Position numbers and translations under genes: made by a program
NCBI RefSeq assembly: GCF_028331445.1
Contig: NZ_JAQMHX010000010.1
Span: 1 to 64,000 of the forward strand
Length of the DNA stretch: 64,000 nucleotides
Source of the DNA: Candidatus Phyllobacterium onerii
GTDB taxonomy: Bacteria > Pseudomonadota > Alphaproteobacteria > Rhizobiales > Rhizobiaceae
Direction of reading: 5' to 3'
Part shown: in pieces, positions 8,815-17,639 of the stretch
Position numbering within the stretch: position 1 is the first letter of the stretch
Layout: every line of letters begins with the position of its first letter
Notes under the pieces: generated by a model
Database searches by the model: none
Seen by the model: the letters and a program-made list of their open reading frames with translations, nothing else
Told to the model about the DNA's origin: nothing

Positions 8815-9723
8815 ATGAATACCGCAACCAATGTCTTGGACTGTGCTATCGTCGGAGCCGGTGTGGCGGGGCTCACCGCCGCCCTTTATCTTGGTCGCTT
8901 TCGCCGCAACGTAACGGTGATTGATGGTGGTCCCAGCCGAGCCTCCTGGATACCGGAAATACACAATTACCCCGGGATAATGGGTTCGTCCGGGCAACAT
9001 TTTCTCAGTCAGTTAAGGCAGCAAGCGCTTCGCTATGGTGCCAATATACAGCCGGGCTGGGTGACGAAGATTGATCGAACCGCCAATGGCGTCTTCGTTG
9101 TGGAAACAAAGGAGAATTCGATTTGTGCCTTCAACGTCATAGTAGCGACCGGCATTGAGGACGACCTTGCCGACATCGCCAATGCGGAAGATGCGGTGAA
9201 GGCGGCACGGCTCTGCCTCTGTCCTGTGTGTGACGGCTATGAGGCTATCGACAGGGAGATTGCCTGCCTCATTAGTCCCGACAATATCGACCACGCCCTT
9301 TTCCTGCGTACATACACCTCCCGTTTGACCGCCGTGATCGCCCGAAGAGCCGACAAAAATCTGACGGGGCGACAAAAGCGCGTTTTGGAGGATGCTTCGA
9401 TAGAGGTGATAGCAGGTGATTTTGCCATTTGCGTCGATGCCGACCATGCAGACATTAAGACGGGAAGCGGAAAATCCCTTAGCTTTGACCGTCTCTATTG
9501 TTTGATGGGGTCGTTACCTGGAAATGGGTTTCTCCGGCAGGTTGGTCCCGAGATGGATCGTTCAGGCAAAATCATCACTGATCTCCACCAGCAGACGTCC
9601 GTCGCAGGATTGTATGCTGCGGGCGACGTCACCGCGGGCTTGTGCCAGATTGCCGTGGCTACGGGAGAAGGCGCTACTGCCGCCGCTCATATTCATTCGC
9701 GGTTGCCGAGCGACCCAAGATAG
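8815..9723 (+). CDS. thioredoxin-reductase-like FAD/NAD(P) oxidoreductase
   Basis: The protein has 302 residues. It carries an N-terminal FAD motif (IVGAGVAGLTAALYLGR), a redox-type CPVC pair near residue 136 followed by DGYE, and the C-terminal FAD-contact motif GLYAAGDVT. The order is that of the low-molecular-weight thioredoxin reductase family. However, the usual second GxGxxA nucleotide-binding motif is poorly preserved (REIACLISPDNIDHA), so NADPH binding may differ. It could be a thioredoxin-reductase-like protein with another partner. It is followed closely by DUF3606 and DUF982 genes. A C-terminal remnant of a second copy lies on the minus strand at 33.3-33.7 kb. An FNR-type box stands upstream. 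Confidence 0.75.
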   Translation: MNTATNVLDCAIVGAGVAGLTAALYLGRFRRNVTVIDGGPSRASWIPEIHNYPGIMGSSGQHFLSQLRQQALRYGANIQPGWVTKIDRTANGVFVVETKENSICAFNVIVATGIEDDLADIANAEDAVKAARLCLCPVCDGYEAIDREIACLISPDNIDHALFLRTYTSRLTAVIARRADKNLTGRQKRVLEDASIEVIAGDFAICVDADHADIKTGSGKSLSFDRLYCLMGSLPGNGFLRQVGPEMDRSGKIITDLHQQTSVAGLYAAGDVTAGLCQIAVATGEGATAAAHIHSRLPSDPR

Positions 9724-9905
9724 GATCGACAGACCGCGCCAGAGTCACCGCAGATGAGAAATACGAAGTCGATTATCTGATAAAGTCCCTCATGCTCGAA
9801 CGCGACGATGCCGAGCAGTTGATAGAGAAGTATAATGGCGACCGGGAAAAAATCGAGGCAGAAGTAAAGAAGCGTAAACCTCGTCCTAAAAACTTGCCCA
9901 TCTAG
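9642..9905 (+). CDS. DUF3606-family small protein (start uncertain)
   Basis: The C-terminal ~60 residues read TDRARVTADEKYEVDYLIKS and continue with charged helices. This fits DUF3606, a short rhizobial domain that starts D-x-x-R-(I/V)-x-x-x-E/D-x-Y-E-V. The only ATG in frame is at 9642, inside the previous gene. The conserved part begins only near 9730, so the original start may have been lost or a non-ATG codon may be used. The function is unknown; such proteins are often stress-linked. The gene lies between the thioredoxin-reductase-like and DUF982 genes on the same strand. Confidence 0.5.
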   Translation: MPDCRGYGRRRYCRRSYSFAVAERPKIGSTDRARVTADEKYEVDYLIKSLMLERDDAEQLIEKYNGDREKIEAEVKKRKPRPKNLPI

Positions 9906-9961
9906 ATGGCGTTTCGCCATACTGCGGGGACGACGTTGGTCGAGGATGCGGATAAATTGAT

Positions 9962-10249
9962 GTGGCAATCCCAGCCACTGTCCTCACATCGGACGGCGTT
10001 GAATGCAACATTGCGGGCCCTCTAGAAGCCTTGTTCTTGATGCTCAACCATTGGCCCGTCAACGGTGCGCGGGAGTACGAAGATGCCATGGCAATTTGTT
10101 ATTCGTCACTCGAGCTGCCTCCAATGCTCGAACATTCGCGCGTCGCATTACGTGCCGCTGCTCAGGAGGCAATGATACTGCTAAACCAGGTGTCGTCTTA
10201 CCGCGAGCCGAGTGGCGGTCCGGCCAAGTTCATTTTAACTGGATTTTGA
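9962..10249 (+). CDS. DUF982-family protein
   Basis: This 95-residue protein has the DUF982 pattern: a short beta strand, then GPLEALFLMLNHWPV, followed by a helix in which small residues precede a conserved Cys, and a final alpha helix (ALRAAAQEAMILL). DUF982 is almost confined to Rhizobiales and its function is unknown. A GTG at 9962 is the likely start; an in-frame stop lies just upstream. It follows the DUF3606-like ORF and precedes the catalase remnant. Confidence 0.75.
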   Translation: MAIPATVLTSDGVECNIAGPLEALFLMLNHWPVNGAREYEDAMAICYSSLELPPMLEHSRVALRAAAQEAMILLNQVSSYREPSGGPAKFILTGF

Positions 10250-10336
10250 CAAGCCCCGTCTCAGCACCCGAAACTCACGCTAAATCAAGACGACAGGGGA
10301 ATATCCTCCGCGGCGGCAAGTTAGGATTGCCGTTTC

Positions 10337-10846
10337 ATGGAAGGTTTCGGTGTTCACAAATTTCGTTTCGTCAACGCTCAGGATGAATCCACCTTCGTGA
10401 AATTCCACTGGAAGCCGAAACTCGGCCTCCAGTCAGTCGCGTGGGATGAAGTGGTCAAGATCAATGCGCTGACCCGGATTTCCATCGCCGCGACCTTTGG
10501 GAATCTATCAAATCAGGCGCATTTCCCGAATGGGAGTTGCAAGTGCAATTGTTCGACCAAGAATTCGCCGACAGTTTCGACTTCGACATTCTGGACGCAA
10601 ACAAGATCATCCCCGAAGAAGTCCTGCCGCCGATCCCTGTTGGTCGGCTTGTTCCTGACCGCATGCCCGACAACTTCTTCGCCGAGACGGAACAGGTCGC
10701 GTTCATGACCCAAAACGTGCCACCGGGTACTTTCAAACGATCCACTGCTTCAGGGGCGTAACTTCTCATATCTCGACACGCAGCTGAAACGCCTCGGAGG
10801 ACCCAATTTCACCCATATCCCCATCAAGGCAGGACCAAGCTGGTAA
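10337..10846 (+). pseudogene. catalase (KatE-type), internal fragment with frameshifts
   Basis: Three consecutive frames together read as the middle of a monofunctional haem catalase: [15 protein letters not shown] and [11 protein letters not shown] in the first frame; the [54 protein letters not shown] region in the second; then [20 protein letters not shown] in the third. The N-terminal half with the catalytic His, and the C-terminus with the proximal Tyr, are missing, so no active enzyme can be made. At its 3' end it is joined directly to a ligD fragment, so two deletions or recombination events are implied. Confidence 0.85.
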
Positions 10847-10887
10847 CAACACTTCAAAAGGCCTTGCTCGCAGAGGGACGGCTCTAG

Positions 10888-11105
10888 GTAAAGGAGTTCA
10901 CCAAGGCTGTGGCAGATGCGATGACTTCCGACAGCCCAGACAAGAATGTCGCAACCGTTGCCAAATAAAATTATAATGGGAAAATCCTCATGGACTACCT
11001 GCGCAACATATTCCAGCCGCGCGAGCACTGCCCTCTCCATGCCGCTTTCATGGAACGAACTCAGCCCTTGATCGGCCCCGACAGCGTGTCGAAATCGCAC
11101 TGAAA
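10888..11105 (+). pseudogene. ligD, 3' polymerase-domain remnant
   Basis: [20 protein letters not shown], then VATVAK, a stop, and [10 protein letters not shown] match the end of the LigD polymerase domain of the intact gene at 34.4-36.9 kb (there [20 protein letters not shown], then [11 protein letters not shown]). DNA similarity is obvious, yet the copy has a stop codon, a frameshift and a deletion in the Arg/Ala-rich segment. As with the intact ligD, it is followed by a DUF2243 gene, so the order ligD-DUF2243 is duplicated in the window. Confidence 0.85.
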
Positions 11106-11210
11106 CTCAACTCCTGGCGCAACAGGATGCGACATCCTATGCACAAATGCAGCCGCACTTTACGTTGCTGGCGTTTCCTCCATGGTGCTTAGCACCGTTG
11201 TCGCCTCTAG

Positions 11211-11235
11211 GGAACGACTGTGCTGCAGAATAGTT
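11211..11235 (+). promoter_or_regulatory. EcfG-like promoter before DUF2243 copy 1
   Basis: GGAAC at 11211-11215 is followed after 16 bases by AGTT at 11232-11235, one mismatch from the EcfG consensus. It lies 28 bp before the DUF2243 ATG. The second DUF2243 copy has the same element with identical spacing (37150-37174) although the surrounding bases differ, which suggests functional conservation. Confidence 0.5.
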
Positions 11236-11263
11236 ACTGACGACAACAGGGCGGTTGGATTAA

Positions 11264-11800
11264 ATGAACACAAGCATGCGCCAAGCTAAAGACAAGAACC
11301 AAGCCTCTGAACAAGAGCCCAAAGCGTTTCCAGTGTTGGGGGGGATACTCCTCGGCCTCGGGCTTGGAGGTTTTTTCGACGGGATTGTTTTGCACCAGAT
11401 ATTGCAGTGGCACCACATAGCAACGAGTGCGGGATATCCCGCCAACAGCGTTGAAAATCTGGAATTCAATACGATGCTCGACGGCGTTTTCCACGCCGGA
11501 ACGTATGTGTTCACGGTCTCAGGATTGATCGTTTTGTGGAATACTGCTCGCAAACGGCATTTTCAGTGGTCGGCAGCTGAACTTTTGGCAACCATGCTGA
11601 TTGGCTTTGGTTTGTTCAATTTGATTGAGGGTTTCGTTGACCATCATCTGCTCGGCCTTCACCATGTCAACGAAACCGTACGGCATGAGTTTTGGGTTTA
11701 TTGGGATTTTGGCTTCCTTGTTTGGGGAGCAGTTCATGCTGCTTACGGGATTGGCACTTTTACGAAGAGGCCGATCTCCTCAATTACAGCAGCCCCCTGA
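11264..11800 (+). CDS. DUF2243 membrane protein, copy 1 (C-terminus frameshifted)
   Basis: The 178-residue frame matches DUF2243: four membrane helices and the motif GLGLGGFFDGIVLHQILQWHH, which has conserved Asp and His residues in the membrane. It aligns almost identically with copy 2 at 37.2-37.7 kb up to FLVWGA. Beyond that, this copy reads VHAAYGIGTFTKRP whereas the other reads AMLLTGLALLRQ. The bases show the LLTGLALLR reading in another frame, so an indel near 11732 has replaced the last ~25 residues and damaged the fourth helix. It may be inactive. An EcfG-like promoter precedes it; a ligD remnant lies upstream. Confidence 0.75.
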   Translation: MNTSMRQAKDKNQASEQEPKAFPVLGGILLGLGLGGFFDGIVLHQILQWHHIATSAGYPANSVENLEFNTMLDGVFHAGTYVFTVSGLIVLWNTARKRHFQWSAAELLATMLIGFGLFNLIEGFVDHHLLGLHHVNETVRHEFWVYWDFGFLVWGAVHAAYGIGTFTKRPISSITAAP

Positions 11801-12272
11801 AGCCTAGCGGGATGGGCACGGCGTTTTTCATTCAAGCCTTGATGCAACTTAGTTGCACTAGCCTACGGTAGGAGGTCGCAGATCCCTGCGGGGGCGAATG
11901 TTCGGCTGACATAGCCTTGCTTCGCCAAACATGGGCCGACCGCGTTATCGTTGTGAGCGCCGAGCTCTTCCGCTCCCAAACAATTACGATCATGCCGATA
12001 ATTGCGCATATCGCTGGATGCGCAAGAGGAAGTAACAGGAGCCACAAAACCTCGGTCATAGGCTTTCCAAGAGAGTACCCGTATTTGCTGCACAAAATGC
12101 GCATGCATTGCAAAGGTTCCATATCCGTTCCCTGGCAAGCATCCTAGAACACCGTCTTCGATTATCGCAACTGCCCGCAACGACGCGTCGCACACCCTCG
12201 TCTAACGAATGTTCTTGGCTCCTCCGGGCCGCGTATTGAAAACTTTGGTAATACCGTTGGAGCTGCCAACAA
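11801..12272. other. gap with no recognisable gene
   Basis: About 470 bp lie between DUF2243 copy 1 and the histidine-kinase remnant. Frames of 76-110 codons exist, mainly on the minus strand, but they have no clear start sites and resemble nothing known to me. Probably decayed sequence. Confidence 0.45.
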
Positions 12273-12640
12273 TCAGCTCTCAATGGGTACGAGGATGTCA
12301 ACGACAAGCCCATCATCGGACCATTCTCGCTCCACCTTGCCAAGAAGCTGCTTTTCTATCATCGCACCGACCATGGCCGTACCAAAACCGGGCTGACGAT
12401 CGGACGCGGGGGTACGGCCCCCGGTTTCTTCCCAACGAAGTTTGAAGCCGCCTTGTCCCGGTACTTCCTGCCAATGGATGTGCAACCGGCCCGACGGGGC
12501 ACTCAGTGACCGGTGTACGGCCGCGTTGATGAGCAATTCATGCACGACAAGTGCCAAAGGTTGGACGATCATGCCGGAACGAGAATCTCCGGTCCTTCCA
12601 TCGAGACTCGGGCAGGGGCTGAGTTCCTCAGATTGACAAG
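12273..12640 (-). pseudogene. HWE-family sensor histidine kinase, C-terminal remnant
   Basis: On the minus strand, PLALVVHELLINAAVHRSLS, then the GGFKLRWEETGG strand and GFGTAMVGAMIEKQLLG, correspond to the ATP-binding (N-box HELxxNA and G-box) part of HWE/HisKA_2 sensor kinases. Upstream, a second frame reads NLRNSAPARVSMEGPEILVP, the normal lead-in, so a frameshift separates the two near 12573. The sensory part and the phosphoacceptor His are absent. No response regulator lies nearby. Confidence 0.75.
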
Positions 12641-12811
12641 AAACATCCCGGTATTCTCATTGGTTTGGGCATCCTGCTGCGTTTTCCGTTCTACGGGCGC
12701 AAGCGCAGCCATGCTTCGCCGCAGTATGTTTTATTTGCCCGGTGCGGATCAAAAAGCTTCTGTCGACGTTGCGGACCATTAATTCAAGTTCAAGTCCGCT
12801 TGGGAGGTCCG

Positions 12812-14614
12812 ATGTATTCCAGTCTCACCCTTCTTTGGTCCGTTTCCGTTTTGTGCCTCGCGCTGCCTTCCTCTGGAGGGGCGCAAACCAAGGGGACAGT
12901 CGGAGAATTTTCCGATGTCGTTGTCCAAGGCTCGATCCTTGAACCGGAAAAGCTTCAAATCAATGACGACGCCAAGCTGACTGCCCTAATCAAGCGGACC
13001 GAAGGATTCAAGGTCGACGTTTTCGCCCGCGACCTGATCAACCCCCGGATGCTTGCCGTTTCGGACAAGGGTGTTGTTTATGCCACCAGGCGTAGCGTCG
13101 GCGATGTGATTATGCTCAAGGATGACAATGGCGATGGCAAGGCTGATGACGTCCAGATGGTGGCCAGCCGCCCCGGCATGCACGGCATTGCTTTTGACGG
13201 CAAGACGGTTTTCCTCGTCGCGGTGAACGATGTCTTCACGGCTGAGGTGAACGACGACGGGACATTTGGTCCTCTCAAGCGCATTATCAACGACCTGCCC
13301 GACGCGGGGCAGCACGCCAACCGAACCATCGCCATCGGACCTGACGGAATGCTCTATATCACCGTCGGCAGCACCTGCAACGAATGCCAGGAGAGCAATC
13401 CGGAAAACGCAACGATCCTCCGCGCCAAGAAGGACGGCAGCAGCCGGACGATTTTTGCCAGCGGCCTGCGCAACACCATCGGCTTCGATTGGGAGCCGAC
13501 GACCGGCGCCCTCTACGGCCTCGATCACGGGATCGATTGGCTCGGCGACGAGGTTCAGGTCGAAGAGGTCAACCGCATCGAGCAAGGAAAGCGGTATGGC
13601 TGGCCGTACGTCTTCGGCATGAGTGATATCAATCCCCATATCAACACGCCGGAAGGGATGTCGCTCCACCAGTGGGCAAAGCTGTCGACGGAACCCGTGC
13701 TTGGCTACACCGCTCACAGCGCGCCCATGCAGATGGCGTTCTACGACGGCAACGCCTTTCCGGCCGACTACAGGGGCGACGCGTTCGTCGCTATGCGGGG
13801 TTCATGGAATCGCCGTCCGCCGAGCGGGTATGAAGTGGTGCGGATCAATTTTGAAAACGGCAAACCCGTCGGCTTCGAGAAGTTTCTGGAAGGATTTCTT
13901 CTCAAGCAGGAAAACGGCAAATACGGCTTCCTCGGCCGCTTGACAGGTGTTGCTGTCGGCAAGGATGGATCGATTTACGTCGCGGACGATTCCAACGGCG
14001 TCGTCTACAGGGTTTCGTACGACGGCACGGCTTCTGCCCCAGCCGGGCCGGGGGCCGTTCCAAACGTGATCGCCGATATGCCGGTGTCAAAACTTGCCGT
14101 CGATCTGGTCGATGCAAAAATGACGGAGCCGATGAAGGTCATGTCGAGTTTCGAAAGCGATCAGGCCGTGCCACTTCCACATGCGGCGGACGGCGACAAT
14201 GCCTCGCCGAGGCTCAGCTGGAGCGGTGCACCGCAGGGGACACAGTCATTCGTTATCATTGCGGACGATCCTGATGCGGCAGAACCAAAGCCCTTCGTCC
14301 ATTGGCTCGCATATGACGTGCCGGGCACCACCACCGAGCTGCGCGAAGGCCTACCGACCGAGCCCGTGCTCTCGGATCCGAAGGGCATGAAGCAGGGCGC
14401 GAACTCGTCCGGTTCGCATGGATATACCGGACCCAAGCCACCTTTGGGCGATCCGGCCCACCATTACCATTTCCAGATATTCGCTCTCGACGTTCCCACC
14501 CTTGGTCTTGAACCCGGTGCCAAACGGGACGCCGTTTTGCAGGCGATGAACGGCCACGTTTTGGCGGAAGGCAAGATTGTGGGAACCTATGAAAGGAAGA
14601 CCGCAAGCAAATAA
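12812..14614 (+). CDS. PQQ-dependent sugar dehydrogenase fused to YbhB/PEBP-like domain
   Basis: The protein has 600 residues. A signal peptide (residues 1-24, ending SSGGAQ) directs export. Residues ~45-410 form a six-bladed propeller of the soluble glucose/sorbosone dehydrogenase family (GLRNTIGFDWEP, YGLDHGIDWLGDEVQVEEVN, YGWPYVFG, GRLTGVAVGKDGSIYVADDS), usually PQQ-dependent. Residues ~445-595 are a YbhB/YbcL Raf-kinase-inhibitor-like (PEBP) domain (FVIIADDPDA, FVHWLAYDVP, GYTGPKPPLGDPAHHYHFQI). The two domains are usually separate proteins; the seam at about 415-445 is Ala/Pro-rich and has no stop. ATG 12812 has GGGAGG upstream. The gene seems intact among decayed neighbours. Activity would need PQQ, whose synthesis genes are not in the window. 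Confidence 0.85.
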   Translation: MYSSLTLLWSVSVLCLALPSSGGAQTKGTVGEFSDVVVQGSILEPEKLQINDDAKLTALIKRTEGFKVDVFARDLINPRMLAVSDKGVVYATRRSVGDVIMLKDDNGDGKADDVQMVASRPGMHGIAFDGKTVFLVAVNDVFTAEVNDDGTFGPLKRIINDLPDAGQHANRTIAIGPDGMLYITVGSTCNECQESNPENATILRAKKDGSSRTIFASGLRNTIGFDWEPTTGALYGLDHGIDWLGDEVQVEEVNRIEQGKRYGWPYVFGMSDINPHINTPEGMSLHQWAKLSTEPVLGYTAHSAPMQMAFYDGNAFPADYRGDAFVAMRGSWNRRPPSGYEVVRINFENGKPVGFEKFLEGFLLKQENGKYGFLGRLTGVAVGKDGSIYVADDSNGVVYRVSYDGTASAPAGPGAVPNVIADMPVSKLAVDLVDAKMTEPMKVMSSFESDQAVPLPHAADGDNASPRLSWSGAPQGTQSFVIIADDPDAAEPKPFVHWLAYDVPGTTTELREGLPTEPVLSDPKGMKQGANSSGSHGYTGPKPPLGDPAHHYHFQIFALDVPTLGLEPGAKRDAVLQAMNGHVLAEGKIVGTYERKTASK

Positions 14615-14670
14615 GCGGGCAGGGAGGGGAGACACTACCAAGATTCGTCGGGAATGTGCGCGGGAGTCCT

Positions 14671-14890
14671 TCACCGCACCGCACCTACGGCAGCCTGCTT
14701 TCTTCGTGATAGCTGTAAGTCGCATCCCCCCGTTCCGCAGTAACCTTTCTTGGTCTTCTCGATAACATCCGGTTCGCCCGCCATGGCAAAGAAGATCGGA
14801 AGCCAGCCGTGGTGCTGGACGATTTCACGCGGTATGCAGCCATTGTCGATCTTGCCTGGCCAGCTTCGCAATTCGTTTCCGGTGCCATTC
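14671..14890 (-). pseudogene. arylsulfatase, internal remnant
   Basis: On the minus strand, ELRSWPGKIDNG, then IPREIVQHHGWLPIFFAMAG and EPDVIEKTKKGY, resemble the central part of type-I arylsulfatases. There RWPGxIxxGxxSxEIVSHxDWxPTLLAAAGxPxVxEKLxxGY is typical. Neither the N-terminal formylglycine region nor the C-terminus is present, and the frame changes after KKGY. The fragment therefore has no function. The remaining ~220 bp up to the DUF4142 gene show nothing else apart from an EcfG-like promoter. Confidence 0.6.
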
Positions 14891-15065
14891 CTTTTTGCGG
14901 ATGCCGCGGCCCTGTCGAGCCAGTCTGCTCAGGTTCGCATTGACGCCGCCGAGCGCTGTGCCGGCACAGGCCTTTGCCGGGGGCGTTTGCGGAACTACCC
15001 TCCGCATCTCAGGGTGTGCGATTGGCGGCAGGGACCTTGATCCGGATGCGCCCTGCTTGGGAGAA

Positions 15066-15090
15066 GGAACGTTTGGGTAAATCAAATGTT
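15066..15090 (+). promoter_or_regulatory. EcfG-like promoter before DUF4142 copy
   Basis: GGAAC at 15066-15070 is followed after 16 bases by TGTT at 15087-15090, one mismatch from GGAAC-N16-CGTT. It stands 27 bp upstream of the ATG at 15118, which has its own AGGAGG ribosome-binding site. Confidence 0.45.
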
Positions 15091-15117
15091 GTGCAACCAC
15101 AACCACAGGAGGAAGCC

Positions 15118-15611
15118 ATGAAACACGGACTGACTGTCATTGCAACCACGTTAATTGCATGTGGTGTCGCAGGAGCGCAAGAGGTCACGAAGCCCGCGGA
15201 ATTTGCCAAGATGGCGGCGGTCTCGAATATGTTCGAAATCAAATCCAGCGAACTCGCCTTGACACGATCCAGCGATGAGGCCACGAAAAAGTTCGCAGAA
15301 CATATGATCGCTGACCATACCAAGACCGGCCAGGAAATGATGCCGGCTGCCAAAGCGGACAAAGTCAAGGTCCCGGAGAAACTCGATCAAAACATCAAGC
15401 CAGATTGGATGCGCTGAAGGCCGCGGACAAATCAGCTTTTGACGCAATGTACAGGGCAGAACAGCTGAAGGCGCATGAAACGGCTGTTGCCTTGTTCTCC
15501 GATTACGCGAAAAACGGCGAAAAAGGCGAGCTAAAGACCTTTGCTGCCAAAACGCTTCCGACGCTGGAGCAACATCTGGCCGAGGTACAGAAAATGAAGG
15601 TCGCGCTGTAG
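15118..15611 (+). pseudogene. DUF4142 protein, frameshifted (copy 1)
   Basis: The first frame (15118-15417) encodes a signal peptide (ending VAGAQE) and the DUF4142 start: FAKMAAVSNMFEIKSSELAL, then FAEHMIADHTKTGQEM. It ends in a spurious NIKPDWMR tail. The second frame (from about 15396) continues as LKAADKSAFDAMYRAEQLKA, ALFSDYAKNGEKG, and HLAEVQKMKVAL. Loss of one A from an A-run near 15390 would explain the break, because adding it restores EKLDQKHQARLDALK. Together they would give a protein of about 163 residues. The related gene at 37.8 kb is broken at another position. Confidence 0.85.
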
Positions 15612-15889
15612 GAGGACATCGAGCCGTGACTTATTGAGAAGTAGATTTTTGGAACAACGGCGTGACGTGTGCCCCGCCTTGGTCGTCGAGCCCATAAGGG
15701 GCAGTCGCATACCGACTTTGCGCGCCTCTGCTTGGTCATATAGTGGAACGACATTGGCCGATAAAGCGGCAAAACTATTGTGGCAAATCCCGGTAACGTC
15801 AGATGGTTTCTGTAGTGACCGTGCCTGTTACCAACTGCGTGCTGGCAGTCCGGAGATGCTGGTAAATGGTTTGAGCGAGAGGAGGAACT

Positions 15890-16117
15890 ATGACTCAGGT
15901 TCAGGACATTGAAAAATCGGATATCCCACCGGAAAACGAAGATTGGGTGCTAATTGAGGTGACCGATGGAAAGTTTGTCGCGTCCGGTTCTTTGACTGCT
16001 ATCGATGGTCCGGCGTTCTTCAAGCCGGCCCCGTTCGAGACCCTCGACGAGGCGGTTACGGCATCGCTGCTTTGGGCCGAACAGAACGACGTTCCGTTCG
16101 TTTATGTGAGGGCCTAG
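15890..16117 (+). CDS. small conserved hypothetical protein
   Basis: This 75-residue acidic protein is unrecognised. It has a strong ribosome-binding site (GAGGAGG, spacing 5), regular codon use, and a compact mixed alpha/beta pattern (DWVLIEVTDGKFVASGS, then ETLDEAVTASLLWAEQN and a final beta strand VPFVYVRA). No signal peptide or membrane segment is visible. The 278-bp gap before it shows nothing recognisable. It stands alone between a broken DUF4142 gene and a convergent DHFR-like gene. Confidence 0.6.
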   Translation: MTQVQDIEKSDIPPENEDWVLIEVTDGKFVASGSLTAIDGPAFFKPAPFETLDEAVTASLLWAEQNDVPFVYVRA

Positions 16118-16214
16118 CTAGCACGCATACAGCACCACGGTGAAGTCGATGGTGGTGAACTGAAGATGCCGGGTTCTGCTATGGTGGCTATCGATCACGA
16201 TGGAGAAGGCCTTT

Positions 16215-16625
16215 TTATATCGAACCGGTCAAAGAGGCACTTACCCTGTAATCGGGGCGGCCCGCCGGCCCGTCATAGGGCAGCCGCGTGACATCCCAGT
16301 GGCTGACGAAGCGTGCGTAGGCGTCCCAGACCGGTGGGCCGCCGCCGATGAAGACGACACGGCCAGCAAAGCGCCGGAGCGTGTCCTCGGGATCCATGCT
16401 GGAGCGAACGACGACAAGTTCCCGATCCGCCCGGGCAAAATCCGGAACGCTCGCGATCGTCTTGGGGCCGGCGAGCAGGACGTGTCCTCTCGTGATGTCG
16501 AAAAACCGTGCAACGTCAGCGACGAACTCCGGCGACCGGTCGCCTTCCCATGGAACGACGGCTCTGAGGCCGAGCTGTTCCGCTTGGCCGATGGCACAGA
16601 CAACCCTAACCACAGCCGTCTTCAT
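16215..16625 (-). CDS. dihydrofolate-reductase-like protein
   Basis: This 136-residue protein has the order of a short DHFR-fold enzyme: N-terminal VVRVVCAIGQAEQLG, then VPWEGDRSPEFVADVARFFD, HVLLAGPKTIASVP with the NADP-contact GPKT segment, DRELVVVRSS, and VVFIGGGPPVWDAYARFV with the GGG loop. Chromosomal DHFRs are about 160 residues, so the C-terminal beta hairpin is shortened or altered here (GRPDYRVSASLTGSI). A frameshift near the end is possible. The ATG at 16625 has GGAG six bases upstream. It may be an accessory reductase rather than the housekeeping enzyme. Confidence 0.65.
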   Translation of the reverse strand: MKTAVVRVVCAIGQAEQLGLRAVVPWEGDRSPEFVADVARFFDITRGHVLLAGPKTIASVPDFARADRELVVVRSSMDPEDTLRRFAGRVVFIGGGPPVWDAYARFVSHWDVTRLPYDGPAGRPDYRVSASLTGSI

Positions 16626-16741
16626 GAAAACTCCATCCACAACTGGTCTGATGGATCTGTTGCAACGTTCTGGTTACCCGCGACGTGGAGCGGCTTGCCC
16701 TTCAGCTCTCCGCGTCGACGCGCTTGATCGCTTCGCCAAGC

Positions 16742-16933
16742 TTACGGAAGTTCGATCTCGCCGTCCACCACGTGGGTCAGGCCCGTGCCTTCCGCCGCCA
16801 GCGTCATGCGGACCTTCAGCTTCTTGCCGCTGATCTGCCTTTCGCGCACCGTCTCCTCGATCTTGCGCTGTGAGGTGACGCCGACTTCCTTCAGGAACTT
16901 GCGGATCGAAATGTTGAAGGCATCTTCGCTCAT
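16742..16933 (-). CDS. DUF6494-family small protein
   Basis: This 63-residue protein begins MSEDAFNISIRKFLKEVGVT and continues with SQRKIEETVRE and a C-terminal beta segment ending DGEIELP. This is the layout of DUF6494, a small family of Rhizobiales and related bacteria of unknown function. The frame is open further upstream to 17026, but that extension is a hydrophobic stretch without family similarity, so the internal ATG is chosen. It is transcribed towards the DHFR-like gene with 116 bp between them. Confidence 0.7.
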   Translation of the reverse strand: MSEDAFNISIRKFLKEVGVTSQRKIEETVRERQISGKKLKVRMTLAAEGTGLTHVVDGEIELP

Positions 16934-17315
16934 CGCGGAACTTCTCTGTGTCGCGAGAGCATTGTAAGTGAAGGCGAGCAGTGAGGGAAGCATGACGATG
17001 TGGCACGTGAGGTCGTATTTATTCAAGAAATTGCGGGCTAGGCGCGGTCGGAAATTTGCGAGCCGAATCGGCTGAAAGCCAAAAGCAAGGTTGAAGTTTT
17101 CATAAAGGACAGAACGACTGAATCAGCCAACGGTCATGAGAGGCCCGCCAACTTTGCTTCACATCTAGTCCGAACCTCACGGTTTTTTTCCAAAAAGCCC
17201 CGTTGCGGATCCGAGTAGAACTTGTTGCAGTCATCGACCTGCCTTGGGCTTGGCGGTCCAACCGCTCGATCCAGGTTTCACGCCCTGTAGTCAAACCCTC
17301 GGAGATTGCTGTAAT

Positions 17316-17639
17316 TCAACGCGATGAAGCTTCGGGGTTGATGCCGAGTATCAAACGCAGATGTCTGATCACTGCAGCGGCCTCCAGCATGACTGATCTC
17401 GTTTCATCGAGATAGATGAAATCGATCCGGTCTGCATAGTTCGTTAGCCTGCCAAAAATGTCCTTATCGATTTCGTAGGCAGCGGATCCATAAAGAGCTA
17501 GAAGGCTCTGATAGGCCTCGATTTGTTTTGCTGCTTCACGAAGCAGCGACTGTTGCTCTTGCCGTGAGGTTGCTCCTAGCGTCCGCGCACTGGTCGTTAA
17601 CCGATGCACAATTCCTGGTTCGTGCGAAAGGTCATTCAC
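17316..17639 (-). CDS. hypothetical helical protein
   Basis: This 107-residue protein is unrecognised. It is rich in Ala, Leu, Glu and Gln, with several amphipathic helices (QEQQSLLREAAKQIEAYQSL, then YADRIDFIYLDETRSVMLEA), which makes a soluble helical bundle likely. The predicted start is GTG, and no good ribosome-binding site is seen. Two further short frames lie directly upstream on the same strand, so it may end a small operon. The ~380 bp between it and the DUF6494 gene hold nothing recognised. Confidence 0.45.
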   Translation of the reverse strand: MNDLSHEPGIVHRLTTSARTLGATSRQEQQSLLREAAKQIEAYQSLLALYGSAAYEIDKDIFGRLTNYADRIDFIYLDETRSVMLEAAAVIRHLRLILGINPEASSR

